Assembly (NCBI GenBank): GCA_013812235.1
Contig: JACCTU010000133.1
Location: 1 to 38,180, forward strand
Length of the DNA stretch: 38,180 bases
Origin: Actinomycetota bacterium
GTDB taxonomy: Bacteria; Actinomycetota; Thermoleophilia; Gaiellales; Gaiellaceae
Reading direction: 5' to 3'
In this document: positions 10,167 through 19,055 of the stretch, piece after piece
Position numbering within the stretch: the stretch's first letter is position 1
How the letters are laid out: every line of letters starts with the position of its first letter
Notes under the pieces: generated by a model
The model's database searches: none
What the model saw: only the letters and a program-made list of their open reading frames with translations
What the model was told of the DNA's origin: nothing
Translations under genes and position numbers: made by a program

Positions 10167-10918
10167 AGCAAACGCTTCTCGGCGAGGAACTCGACGATCT
10201 GCGCGGCCGCGTTGCCGTCGTCTTCGATCTTCGTCGTGTCGCCGCGCGGCGGCGGGTCGCTCAGCGCAAGCACTTCGGTCTTCGCGCCCGCTTCGACGCC
10301 GAGGTCGGCGAGCGTCAGAGTTTCCTGCGGCTTCGACTTCGCGCCCATGATCCCCTTCAGCGACGGGTAACGCGGTTCGTTGATCGCGTCCGAGACCGCG
10401 ACGACCGCCGGCAGCGGCGCCTCGATCACGTCGTAGCCGAACTCGGTCTGGCGCTTTCCGCGCGCCTTGCCGTCGGCGACGGTCAGCTCGGCGACCTGCG
10501 AGATCACGGGGGTGCGCAGACGCTCGGCAACGGCCGACCACAGGACCGCACCGTCGGCGTCGGCGGCTTGCTGGCCGAAGAGCACGAGGTCCGCTTGCTC
10601 GCGCTCGAGCACCGCAGCGAGCACGCGGCTCGTGCCGACGAGGTCCGCGCCCGCCGCCGCGTCGTCCGTGACGAGCACCGATCGGTCGGCGCCCATCGCG
10701 AGTGCCTTTCGAAGCGCGTCGGCTGCTTTCGCGGGACCCATCGAGACGAGCACGATCTCGCCGCCCCCCGCTGCGTCCTTCACTCGAAGCGCCTCCTCGA
10801 CGGCGTGCGCATCGAAGGCGTTCAAGGCTCCCTCACCTGAGCGGTCCAGCCGCATGGTTGCGCGGTCGATGCGCTTCGTACCTTCCGGCACTTGTTTGAC
10901 ACAGACAGCAATCTTCAT
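10163..10918 (-). CDS. etfB: Electron transfer flavoprotein subunit beta
   Basis: MKIAVCVKQVPEGTKRID...NAFDAHAVEEALRVKD...DAINEPRYPSLKGIMGAKSKPQ. Confidence 0.96.
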   Translation of the reverse strand: MKIAVCVKQVPEGTKRIDRATMRLDRSGEGALNAFDAHAVEEALRVKDAAGGGEIVLVSMGPAKAADALRKALAMGADRSVLVTDDAAAGADLVGTSRVLAAVLEREQADLVLFGQQAADADGAVLWSAVAERLRTPVISQVAELTVADGKARGKRQTEFGYDVIEAPLPAVVAVSDAINEPRYPSLKGIMGAKSKPQETLTLADLGVEAGAKTEVLALSDPPPRGDTTKIEDDGNAAAQIVEFLAEKRLL

Positions 10919-10935
10919 GGAGCCGTGGCACTCTA

Positions 10936-11853
10936 ATGAAGGCACCCCGCCCGGAATCGCGAAACCGCTCCCCGATGCGCCGTCTTCTCACGCCAGTCGT
11001 TCTCGCTCTCACCGCAGGGCTCGCTGCCGCGTCGGCCCCCGGCGCCGCTGTGCCCAAGGTGCCGCAACTCATCTTCCCCGTCGTCGGCAAGGCGACGTAC
11101 TTCGACGACTTCGGTGCGGCGCGCGGTCAAGGGGGACACCAGGGGAACGACCTCATGACGACGTGGCGCTCGCCCGCCGTCGCCGTCGAAGCGGGCAAGG
11201 TGAAGTTCCACACGACGTCAGCGCGCGCGGGCTGCATGCTCTATCTCTACGGCGCGAGCGGCACGACGTACCTCTACATCCATCTGAACAACGACCTCAC
11301 CGCGAAGAACGACAACAAGGGCAAGTGCGTCGCGGGGGGGTCGTACTGGAATGGCCTGAAGGACGGCGCGCGCGTCGCGGCCGGTCAGCCGATTGCGTAC
11401 AACGGCAACTCCGGCGACGCCGACCAGGCGGGGTACCACCTGCACTTCGAGGTGCATCCGGCCGGCGGGGCGGCGGTCAGTCCGTTCGCGTACCTGAACC
11501 GCGCGAAGAAGCTCCTGTTCCCGGTGCAGCCCGACGCGAACTTCACTGCAGCGCTGCGCGGCAACGTCGTCAAGGCCGACGGCGTGGCGCGGTCGCTGAC
11601 GCTGATGGTCGACCGCTTGCAGTCGTGGCCTGGTGGACTGCGCATCACAGATCTCAAGCGCACGGTCCAGCTGTCGGTCCCGCCGAGCGTCGTGATCTCG
11701 AATCCGCTCGGCGCGCTGATCGCGTCTGCTCAGCTCGCGAAGCTCAAGAAGGGCCAGCCCGCCGTTGCGTGGACGGCAATAGCGCCCGCGACGATCGAGG
11801 CTGCGCTCGGCACGCCGCTGATGCTGTCGACCGAGCGGCTCGTCATCGGCTAG
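10936..11853 (+). CDS. Secreted M23-family (LytM-like) metallopeptidase
   Basis: Signal-like N-terminus (RRLLTPVVLALTAGLAAASAPGA), GGHQGNDLM and GYHLHFEVHP zinc motifs; possible later start at 10975. Confidence 0.88.
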   Translation: MKAPRPESRNRSPMRRLLTPVVLALTAGLAAASAPGAAVPKVPQLIFPVVGKATYFDDFGAARGQGGHQGNDLMTTWRSPAVAVEAGKVKFHTTSARAGCMLYLYGASGTTYLYIHLNNDLTAKNDNKGKCVAGGSYWNGLKDGARVAAGQPIAYNGNSGDADQAGYHLHFEVHPAGGAAVSPFAYLNRAKKLLFPVQPDANFTAALRGNVVKADGVARSLTLMVDRLQSWPGGLRITDLKRTVQLSVPPSVVISNPLGALIASAQLAKLKKGQPAVAWTAIAPATIEAALGTPLMLSTERLVIG

Positions 11854-12716
11854 CTGTCCTGCCCATGGACGTTGTGAACGCGGCTGATCGGGGGGTGGCC
11901 TGCGATCGAGCTGTGTGGTCGCCGCGTGTTGTAGTGGTCGAGCCAGTGTGGCAGGGCGGCGGTGCGGTCGCGGTGTGAGCTGTAGACGAGCCCGTAGGCC
12001 CACTCGCGCGCCATCGTTTGGTGGAACCGCTCGACCTTGCCGTTGGTGCGCGGCCGGTACGGCTTCGTTGTTAGGTGCCGAATCTGGTAGCGGGCGAGCA
12101 GCTCGCTGACGCCGCGGCTCTTGACGTAGATCCAGGCGTTGTCGGTCATCAGTCGGCGCGCGCGGATCCCGTGGCTGGCGTAGAAGGCGAGCGCGCGCTC
12201 GAGGAAGCCGATGACGGTCACGGCGCGCTGGTTGTCGTGGACTTCGGCGTAGGCGAGCCGCGAGTGGTCGTCGACGATCGCGTGGGACGATGTCGGTACC
12301 GTCGCGGCGCTGGCGGTCCTGGCTGCGACGGTCGCCGGTGACGGTGGCCGGGTCGCTGGAAGCGGACGTACTCGCTTGTGTCCATGTGCAGCAGGTCGCC
12401 GGGGCAGGGCCACTCGTAGCTGTTGGCCGGCTCCCGCACCGGTCGCGCCGGGCGCGAGATCCCCGCGCGCTTGAGCACCTTCCACACCGTCGAGTGGCAG
12501 AAGCCGGTCGCGCCGGCGACCCAGGCGCGGCCCCCAGCCGGTCTTGCGGCGGCAGGCGCAGATCAGCTCCGCGAGCTCGGGCGCAAGCTGCCGCGGCGAT
12601 CGGCGCGGCCGGCTCGAGCGGTCGAACAGACACGACAGCGTCGCCCGCGCCTCCTCGGTCGCGTCCCGCCAGCGGTGCCACCAGCGGTGCGCCGTCGCCG
12701 GCGACACGCTGAGCCA
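11850..12716 (-). pseudogene. IS481-family transposase, 5'-truncated and frameshifted
   Basis: C-terminal DDE part intact (MTDNAWIYVKSRG...RPRTNGKVERFHQTMAREWAYGL...RRPHSSIAGHPPISRVHNVHGQDS); SVSPATAHRWWHRWRDA near the N-terminus; middle (YEWPCPGDLLHMDTSEYVRFQRPGH) only in another frame (ORF 12218..12487), so at least two frameshifts. Confidence 0.88.
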
Positions 12717-13338
12717 TGGGCTTTCGCGGCGGCCACGGGCGCAACGCGAGCCGGAGCACCGCTACGAATGGCCCTGCCCGGGCGATCTGCTGCACATGGA
12801 CGTCAGCCTGTACGCGCGCTTTGAGCGCCCTGGCCATGCAGTCACCGGCGACCGCCGCTCCACCGCTGCCGAGAAGCGAGCGAAGGTCGGCTACGACTAC
12901 GCGCACGCGATCGTCGACGACCGCTCACGACTCGCCTACGCCGAGCTCCTCGACGACGAGCGCGCAACCACGGTCACCGCCTTTGTCGAGCGCGCGCTCG
13001 CCGTCTTCGCCGCGCATGGGATCGAGGCGAAGCGACTGATGACCGACAACGCCTGGGTCTACACCAAGAACCGCTCGCTGCGCGAACTGCTCGCCGCACG
13101 TCGCGTCCGCCACCTGACCACGCGCCCGCGCCGGCCGCGCACCAACGGAAAGGTCGAACGATTCCACCAGACGATGGCCCGCGAATGGGCCTACGGCCTC
13201 CGCTACCGCAGCTCTCGACACCGCGCGGCAGCCCTGCCACACTGGCTGCGCTACTACAACCAACGCAGACCACACAGCTCCCTCCGCGGCCTACCCCCGA
13301 TCAGCCGCGTTCACAACGTCTGTGGGCATGACAGCTAG
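12717..13338 (+). pseudogene. IS481-family transposase, N-terminal part missing
   Basis: YEWPCPGDLLHMDVSLYARFERPGH...MTDNAWVYTKNRS...RPRTNGKVERFHQTMAREWAYGL...RRPHSSLRGLPPISRVHNVCGHDS; upstream part of ORF 12544..13338 is merely antisense of the other copy. Confidence 0.88.
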
Positions 13339-14108
13339 CGGCCGGTGAAGCGCGCGTCGCGCTTCTCGACGAACGCCGACAAGCCCTCTTTCGCATCCTC
13401 GCTCGCAAAGAGCTCGCCGAAGTGGTACGCCTCGGACGCGAGGTTGTCCGCGTGGTCGCCCTGCAGGGCGCGGTTCGCAGCGGCTTTGGCCGCCGCCAGC
13501 GCGATCGGGCTGAGCTTCGCGAGCGTGCGGGCGGTCTCGAGCGACTTCGCCATCAGCTCCTGCGGCTCGTAGACGGCGTTCACGAGCCCGTGCCGATGAG
13601 CCTCGGCAGCATCGATCGTGCGGCCGGTGAGGATCAGCTCCTTCGCGAAGCCGATCGTGGTCGCGCGCGCCAGGCGCTGGGTCCCGCCCCAGCCCGGGAT
13701 GATCCCGAGCTTGATCTCCGGCTGGCCGAGCTTCGCCTTGGTCGAGGCGAAGCGGAGGTCGCACGCGAGCGCCAGCTCGCAGCCGCCGCCAAGCGCGAAG
13801 CCGTTGATCGCGGCGATCGTCGGCTGCGGCATCGTCTCGAGCAGCCGCGCGGCCTCGTGGCCGAGCGCGCCCCAGGCCTTCGCCTGCGTGACGTCGAGCG
13901 CGCCCATGTACTTGATGTCAGCGCCGGCGATGAACGCGCGGTCGCCGGCTCCGGTCAGCACGACCACGCGCGTGCCGGCGTCGGTCGCCAGCTTCCCGAG
14001 CTGGTCACGCAACTCCGTGAGCGTCGCGACGTCGAGAGCGTTCATCGCGTCGGGCCGGTCGACGGTCACGAGCGCGACGGCGTCGTCGCGCTCGACGAGG
14101 ATGCTCAT
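13335..14108 (-). CDS. Enoyl-CoA hydratase/isomerase family protein
   Basis: ORF 257 aa; AFIAGADIKYMGAL, INGFALGGGCELALACDLRFAS, LGIIPGWGGTQRL. Confidence 0.95.
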   Translation of the reverse strand: MSILVERDDAVALVTVDRPDAMNALDVATLTELRDQLGKLATDAGTRVVVLTGAGDRAFIAGADIKYMGALDVTQAKAWGALGHEAARLLETMPQPTIAAINGFALGGGCELALACDLRFASTKAKLGQPEIKLGIIPGWGGTQRLARATTIGFAKELILTGRTIDAAEAHRHGLVNAVYEPQELMAKSLETARTLAKLSPIALAAAKAAANRALQGDHADNLASEAYHFGELFASEDAKEGLSAFVEKRDARFTGR

Positions 14109-14109
14109 C

Positions 14110-14505
14110 TCACGCGGGGACGCCGGCGCGCAGAAAGTCGACGATCTCGCTCGTCGGCGCCCCCGGCGTGAAGACCGCGGCGACGCCCTTGCTTTTCAGC
14201 TCAGCCGCATCGTCGCTCGGAATCGTCCCTCCCACCACCACGAGCACGTCCTCGGCGCCCTGGTCCCTCAAGCCTTGGAGGATCTTCGGGACGAGCGTCA
14301 TGTGGGCGCCGGAGAGAATCGAGATGCCGACCGCATCCGCGTCCTCCTGGATCGCGGTCTCGACGATCTGCTCCGGGGTCTGGTGGAGACCGGTGTAGAT
14401 GACCTCCATGCCGGCGTCGCGGAGTGCGCGGGCGATGATCTTCGCGCCACGGTCGTGCCCGTCGAGGCCGGGCTTGGCGATCACCACACGGATCTTGCTG
14501 GCCAC
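14110..14505 (-). CDS. Cobalamin B12-binding small subunit of acyl-CoA mutase
   Basis: VASKIRVVIAKPGLDGHDRGAKIIARALRDAGMEVIYTGLHQTPEQIV: DGHDRG B12-binding motif; GTG start. Confidence 0.94.
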   Translation of the reverse strand: MASKIRVVIAKPGLDGHDRGAKIIARALRDAGMEVIYTGLHQTPEQIVETAIQEDADAVGISILSGAHMTLVPKILQGLRDQGAEDVLVVVGGTIPSDDAAELKSKGVAAVFTPGAPTSEIVDFLRAGVPA

Positions 14506-14520
14506 GGCTTGCGCAAGTAT

Positions 14521-15258
14521 ATGGAGGTGAAGCTCAGAATCGTGGGGTGCTCGCCCGCCTGGCCGAACCCGGGCGGTGCGCAGTCGGGGTATCTCGTCGA
14601 GGGCGCGGAAGGACGACTCCTGCTCGACTGCGGGCCGGGCGTGCTCGCTCGCTTGCGCGAGTGGGAGGACTGGCCGCGCGTCGACGCGATCGCGATCACG
14701 CACTTTCACCTCGACCACTGGGGTGACCTCGTGCCGTGGGTGTGGGCCGCGCAGTTCGGGCCGGCGCGAGAGCTCGCTGCACCCGAGCTCTGGGTGCCGC
14801 CCGGCGGTCGCGGCTTTCTGTCGGAGCTCGGCGGTCGGCTGGGGCAGCCGCAGATGTTCGAGCAGGCGTTCGGGATGCGCGAGTTCGAGCCCGGGACCGC
14901 GTTCGAGACCGTGGGGATGGAGGTGACGCCCGAGAAGGTACTCCACTACGACCTCGACGCATACGGCTTCCGGGCGTCGGCGAACGGGTCGGTGCTCGCG
15001 TACTCGGGGGATAGCGGCCCGAACGGGGGGCTGGCGGAGCTGGCCAAGGACGCCGACCTCTTCGTCTGCGAGGCGACGCTGGCGGACGGCAACGAGGAGC
15101 GCGAGGGCCGGCCGCGGGGCCACCTCTCGGCGCGCGAGGCGGAGAGCGTCTCGGTCGCCGCGGGCGCGAAGCGGCTTCTGCTCACGCACCGCCCAGCGGA
15201 GCGAGCCCTCGACGCGCGCTTCGAGCAGGCCCGCGACGGCCTCGAGGTGGAGCTCTAG
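14521..15258 (+). CDS. MBL-fold metallo-hydrolase (RNase Z-like fold)
   Basis: MEVKLRIVGCSPAWPNPGGAQSGYLVEG..., THFHLDHWGDL motif, YSGDSGPN; start trimmed to ATG 14521. Confidence 0.9.
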   Translation: MEVKLRIVGCSPAWPNPGGAQSGYLVEGAEGRLLLDCGPGVLARLREWEDWPRVDAIAITHFHLDHWGDLVPWVWAAQFGPARELAAPELWVPPGGRGFLSELGGRLGQPQMFEQAFGMREFEPGTAFETVGMEVTPEKVLHYDLDAYGFRASANGSVLAYSGDSGPNGGLAELAKDADLFVCEATLADGNEEREGRPRGHLSAREAESVSVAAGAKRLLLTHRPAERALDARFEQARDGLEVEL

Positions 15259-15268
15259 GGCCCCGGCC

Positions 15269-16924
15269 TCAGAAGACCGGAGTCTCCCGCCAGACGCCCC
15301 AGACTTCGCGCCAGACGTCGCACATCTCCCCCATCGTGACGTACGCGCGGGCGGCGTCCAGGATCACCGGCATCAGGTTCACGTCGTCGCGCGCGGAGGC
15401 CGCCTTCAACGCTCCGAGCGCCGACTCCGCCGCCGCCGAGTCCCGCCTTCCCCTCAGCGCCTTCACGCGCTCGATCTGCTGTGGCTCAAGAGCCGGATCG
15501 ATCTTCAGGATCTCCAGCGGCTGCTCGTCGTCCAGCTGGTACCGGTTGACCCCCACGATGATCCGATGCTTCGCCTCGACCTCCGCCTGGTAGCGGAACG
15601 ACGAATCGGCGATCTCCTGCTGAAAGAAGTTCTCCTTGATCGCCTCGACGACGCCACCGAGGGCGTCGATCCGTGAGAAGTACTCGTACGCCTGCCGCTC
15701 GAGCTCGTTCGTCAGATGCTCGACGTAGTACGACCCGCCGAGCGGATCGATCGTGTTCACGACGCCGGTCTCGTGCGCGATCACCTGCTGCGTGCGCAGC
15801 GCGAGTCGCACCGCATCTTCAGTCGGCAGCGCAAGCGCCTCGTCGAACGAGTTCGTGTGCAGCGATTGCGTCCCCCCCAGCACGGCCGCGAGCGCCTCGA
15901 GCGCCGTCCGGACGATGTTCACCTCCGGCTGCTGCGCAGTCAGCGACACGCCGGCCGTCTGCGTGTGGAACCTCATCAGCCATGACCGCGGCGACTTCGC
16001 ACCAAATCGATCGCGCAGCTCGCGCGCCCAGATTCGCCGTGCCGCGCGGTACTTTGCGATTTCCTCGAAGAAGTCGAGATGCGCGTTAAAGAAGAACGAG
16101 AGCCGCGGCGCGAAGGCATCGACGTCCAGGCCGCGCTCGATCGCCCACTCGACGTACGTGAATCCGTCGGCCAGCGTGAACGCGAGCTCCTGCGCTGCCG
16201 TCGATCCGGCCTCGCGAATGTGGTACCCCGAGATCGAGATCGGATGCCACTTCGGCATCGACGTCGAACAGAATTCCACCATGTCGGTCACGAGCCGCAT
16301 CGACGGCTCGGGCGGAAAGATGTACTCCTTCTGCGCGATGTACTCCTTGAGGATGTCCGTCTGGACCGTCCCGCGGAGCTCGGACATCGGTACGCCCTGC
16401 TCCTCGCCGACCACGGCGTAGAACGCGAGCAGCACCGCCGCCGGCGAGTTGATCGTCATCGACGTCGAGACGTCGCCGAGCGGGATCCCCGCGAACAGCG
16501 TCTCCATGTCCTCCAACGAATCGATCGCGACACCTTCGCGCCCGACCTCGCCCACCGATCGTTCGTGATCCGAGTCGTAGCCCATCAGCGTCGGCATGTC
16601 GAACGCCGTCGAGAGTCCTGTCTGGCCGTGGTCGAGCAGGTACCGAAAGCGCGCGTTCGTCTCCTCTGCCGTGCCGAAGCCGGCGAACTGCCGCATCGTC
16701 CAGAGCTTCCCGCGATACATGGACGGATAGACGCCGCGCGTGAACGGATAGACGCCCGGGTAGCTCGTTTCCTCGACGTCGACGTTGTCAGCCGTGTAGA
16801 GGGCGTCGTTCTCGACCCCCGAGATCGTCGAGAAGAGCTCGCCCTCGCGCTCCGCCGTCGCCTCGTAGAGCTCCTTCCAGGCTTCGAGCTCCGAGGCTGA
16901 ACGCCGGTCTTCGGTCGTCGCCAT
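15269..16924 (-). CDS. Acyl-CoA mutase large subunit (methylmalonyl-CoA mutase family; isobutyryl-CoA mutase-like signature)
   Basis: [94 protein letters not shown]; start trimmed to ATG 16924. Confidence 0.93.
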   Translation of the reverse strand: MATTEDRRSASELEAWKELYEATAEREGELFSTISGVENDALYTADNVDVEETSYPGVYPFTRGVYPSMYRGKLWTMRQFAGFGTAEETNARFRYLLDHGQTGLSTAFDMPTLMGYDSDHERSVGEVGREGVAIDSLEDMETLFAGIPLGDVSTSMTINSPAAVLLAFYAVVGEEQGVPMSELRGTVQTDILKEYIAQKEYIFPPEPSMRLVTDMVEFCSTSMPKWHPISISGYHIREAGSTAAQELAFTLADGFTYVEWAIERGLDVDAFAPRLSFFFNAHLDFFEEIAKYRAARRIWARELRDRFGAKSPRSWLMRFHTQTAGVSLTAQQPEVNIVRTALEALAAVLGGTQSLHTNSFDEALALPTEDAVRLALRTQQVIAHETGVVNTIDPLGGSYYVEHLTNELERQAYEYFSRIDALGGVVEAIKENFFQQEIADSSFRYQAEVEAKHRIIVGVNRYQLDDEQPLEILKIDPALEPQQIERVKALRGRRDSAAAESALGALKAASARDDVNLMPVILDAARAYVTMGEMCDVWREVWGVWRETPVF

Positions 16925-17226
16925 CGCGGAGCGATTGTACGGATGGGGAAAAAGTCGACTCCTTCGTCCACACGCCCTGTGGACGATGGCACGCCGCCGA
17001 CGCCGGCCGAGAACCACGAGGCGTTGGCTCGATGCGGGTCCGAAACCTACTCAAACCTCCCGCGGACCCCGGCTCGGCGTCGGCATCTCCACAGGGCAGG
17101 TGCTGGACCCCTTGCAGGATCCCTCGTACTGACCCACGATGACCTACATGACAGGAACCACAGTCGATGACCACCCGAACATGGTCCGCAGGCGAAACGG
17201 ATCATTCTCGTGGTGGTGACGCCGGG

Positions 17227-17895
17227 ATGAGGCGCGCGCGCGTCCTGATCGCCGACCCCCTCCCGCTTTTCCGCGCCGGCGTCCGCAACCTGCTCAGGCG
17301 TGAGAGCGACCTCGAGGTGCTCGAAGCGAGCAGCTCCGACGACGCCGCCGCACTCCTCGCGGGCGGCGATGCGGAGATCGCGCTCATCGACCTCGACCTG
17401 CCCCCCACCGGAGGCATCGACCTCGTCCGCCGCGTGCGTTCGCGCACTCGCGCGGCGATGATCGTCTGGTCGCTCGAGCCGTCCCGCGACGCGGTGCTCG
17501 AGTCGATCACCGCGGGCGCCCACGGCTTCTTGCACAAGGAGATCTCGCCGACAGGGCTCATGCGCGCGCTGCGCGGGACCGTGAACGGCGAAGCGCCACT
17601 GTCGCGCGACATGGCGGCGCTGATGATCGACGCTATCCACACGCTCGAGGCGCGATCGAAGGCGCGCGAACGCGCGGCCGTGCTTTCGGAACGCGAGAAG
17701 GAAGTGCTCACGTTCGTCGCACGTGGCGCTCGGAACCGCGAGATCGCCGAGGAGTTGACGATCTCCGAGTTCACCGTCAAGCGGCACATGCAGAACATCC
17801 TCCAGAAACTGGATGTGCCTTCGCGCCGCGCCGCGGCCGCGTTCTACGTCTCGGCGTACCGCGACGATGCGGTCGCCGAGGGGAGGTCGGCATGA
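17227..17895 (+). CDS. NarL/LuxR-type response regulator
   Basis: Receiver (RARVLIADPLPLFRAGVRNLL...LIDLDLPPTGGID...FLHKEIS) plus LuxR HTH (LSEREKEVLTFVARGARNREIAEELTISEFTVKRHMQNILQKLDV); start may be 17167. Confidence 0.9.
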   Translation: MRRARVLIADPLPLFRAGVRNLLRRESDLEVLEASSSDDAAALLAGGDAEIALIDLDLPPTGGIDLVRRVRSRTRAAMIVWSLEPSRDAVLESITAGAHGFLHKEISPTGLMRALRGTVNGEAPLSRDMAALMIDAIHTLEARSKARERAAVLSEREKEVLTFVARGARNREIAEELTISEFTVKRHMQNILQKLDVPSRRAAAAFYVSAYRDDAVAEGRSA

Positions 17896-18260
17896 GCGAG
17901 CGCGACGCGCCGCTCGTCGCCGTGATCTGCGCGGTCCCGCTGCTCGGCGAGGCGGTGACCGGCGCTCTCGAAGGCCTCGCCGAGTGCAAGTTCATTCCGG
18001 CCCGCCAGCCGGAGCTCGGCGGCCTCCTGAAGTCGCTCCAGCCGGATGCGATCGTCGTCGACGACGAGCACGAAGGCGCCGTCGCGGCGACGTACGCGAG
18101 GTTCGCGCGCGTGCCGGTGATCTTAATCTCGTTGCGTGAGAACACGGTGCAGCTGCTCGACGACGGCCTCTGGGTGTATCCGGAGGAGAGTGGCGCGTCG
18201 GCGGAGTCGATCCGTAACCTCGTTGCCGGCGGGATCTACGGCCGGCGGGCGCTGCGGTAA
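17892..18260 (+). CDS. Small receiver-like protein, translationally coupled to the preceding regulator
   Basis: 122-aa ORF, ATGA overlap with upstream CDS; receiver-like layout (APLVAVICAVPLLGEAVTGAL...DAIVVDDEHEG...PVILISLRENT). Confidence 0.65.
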   Translation: MSERDAPLVAVICAVPLLGEAVTGALEGLAECKFIPARQPELGGLLKSLQPDAIVVDDEHEGAVAATYARFARVPVILISLRENTVQLLDDGLWVYPEESGASAESIRNLVAGGIYGRRALR

Positions 18261-18263
18261 CGC

Positions 18264-18290
18264 ACTCGAGGACAAGCCTCAACCTCGAGT
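18264..18290. terminator. Candidate bidirectional hairpin between convergent genes
   Basis: ACTCGAGG - 11 nt - CCTCGAGT perfect 8-bp stem; no long T-tract. Confidence 0.5.
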
Positions 18291-18330
18291 AGAGGTCGAT
18301 TGTCGCTTCGGTCGTCGCGCGGCCGAGACG

Positions 18331-19005
18331 TCAGCCCCGCGCAGCCTGAGCTGCGAACGCCAGGGCGATCAGGAGCAGAGCGACGCCGATCAGGCGGCGC
18401 AGCGTCTCCTCGGAGAGCCCGCCGGTGACCCGCGCGCCGAGCCACGCTCCGGGGAGAGCGCCTGCCAGACCTGCCGCGAGAAGGTCCCACTCGACCTGGA
18501 GCTTCGCCGCGTGCGCTGCGAAAGCGGCGACGCCGAGCGCGAAGCCGACCACGAGGTTCGTGCCGACGGCCTTGTGCGCGCTCAGACCGACGGCGCCGAT
18601 GAGCGTGGGCATCCGGAGCGTGCCGAGGATGACGCCGATCGCTCCGCCGACGAGCCCGATCGCGAAGCCGAGGATGCCGGCGGGCCAGAGGCGCGGCTCC
18701 GCGCGCGGTCGAGCGCGAACAGGTCGCACGAGCAAGTCGATGCCGTTCCACGCGAGAACCGTGGCGATCACTGCGAAGAGCAGGCGCTCCGGCACGCTCG
18801 ACCCGATGAGCGCGCCGACCACCGCGCCGACGACGGACGGGGGCGTCATCCAGGCGATGACGCGCCAGTCGACGCGGCCCTCGCGCGCGTGGCGCCAGCC
18901 GCCCGCCGCAGCGGCCACGGCGCTGATCGCGATGTTCGTCCCCGCGGCCGCAGCCGGGTTGCCGGCGGCGAGCAGGATCGCGGGCAACCGGAGTGTCCCG
19001 AGCAC
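18331..19005 (-). CDS. Sulfite exporter TauE/SafE family permease (start uncertain; frame open to about 19060)
   Basis: Repeated GxxxGxxxGxxLGTLRxP motifs: ILGFAIGLVGGAIGVILGTLRMPTLI and upstream VGSVVGLVLGTLRLPAIL; hydrophobic. Confidence 0.85.
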   Translation of the reverse strand: MLGTLRLPAILLAAGNPAAAAGTNIAISAVAAAAGGWRHAREGRVDWRVIAWMTPPSVVGAVVGALIGSSVPERLLFAVIATVLAWNGIDLLVRPVRARPRAEPRLWPAGILGFAIGLVGGAIGVILGTLRMPTLIGAVGLSAHKAVGTNLVVGFALGVAAFAAHAAKLQVEWDLLAAGLAGALPGAWLGARVTGGLSEETLRRLIGVALLLIALAFAAQAARG

Positions 19006-19055
19006 GAGGCCGACGACCGACCCGACGTACCCCGCCGCGAACGACGCGGCGAAGG

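Larger units (their letters stand above)
11850..13338. mobile_element. Two truncated IS481-type elements fused head-to-head, outer ends flanked by CTAG (11850-11853 and 13335-13338)
   Basis: Outer ends are near-identical inverted repeats: CTGTCcTGCCCAtgGACGTTGTGAACGCGGCTGATCGGGGG (from 11854, +) and CTGTCaTGCCCAcaGACGTTGTGAACGCGGCTGATCGGGGG (from 13334, -). Confidence 0.9.

Noticed and set aside
10921-10935. Shared CCGTGGCACTCT before the M23 gene and CCCGTGGCACTCT before the thioredoxin-like gene (33143), considered as sigma-54 or CIRCE-like element
   Set aside because: No TTGC -12 element at correct spacing and no GAGTGC partner half-site; only two occurrences noticed, so coincidence or a weak promoter motif cannot be separated
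12218-12545. Programmed frameshifting to express the left IS481 transposase
   Set aside because: At least two separate frame breaks plus a missing N-terminus; decay is simpler
11218-12906. 562-aa - strand ORF across the M23 gene and IS region
   Set aside because: Antisense to M23 in its C-terminal part and out of frame with most of the transposase; only fragments match in-frame IS sequence
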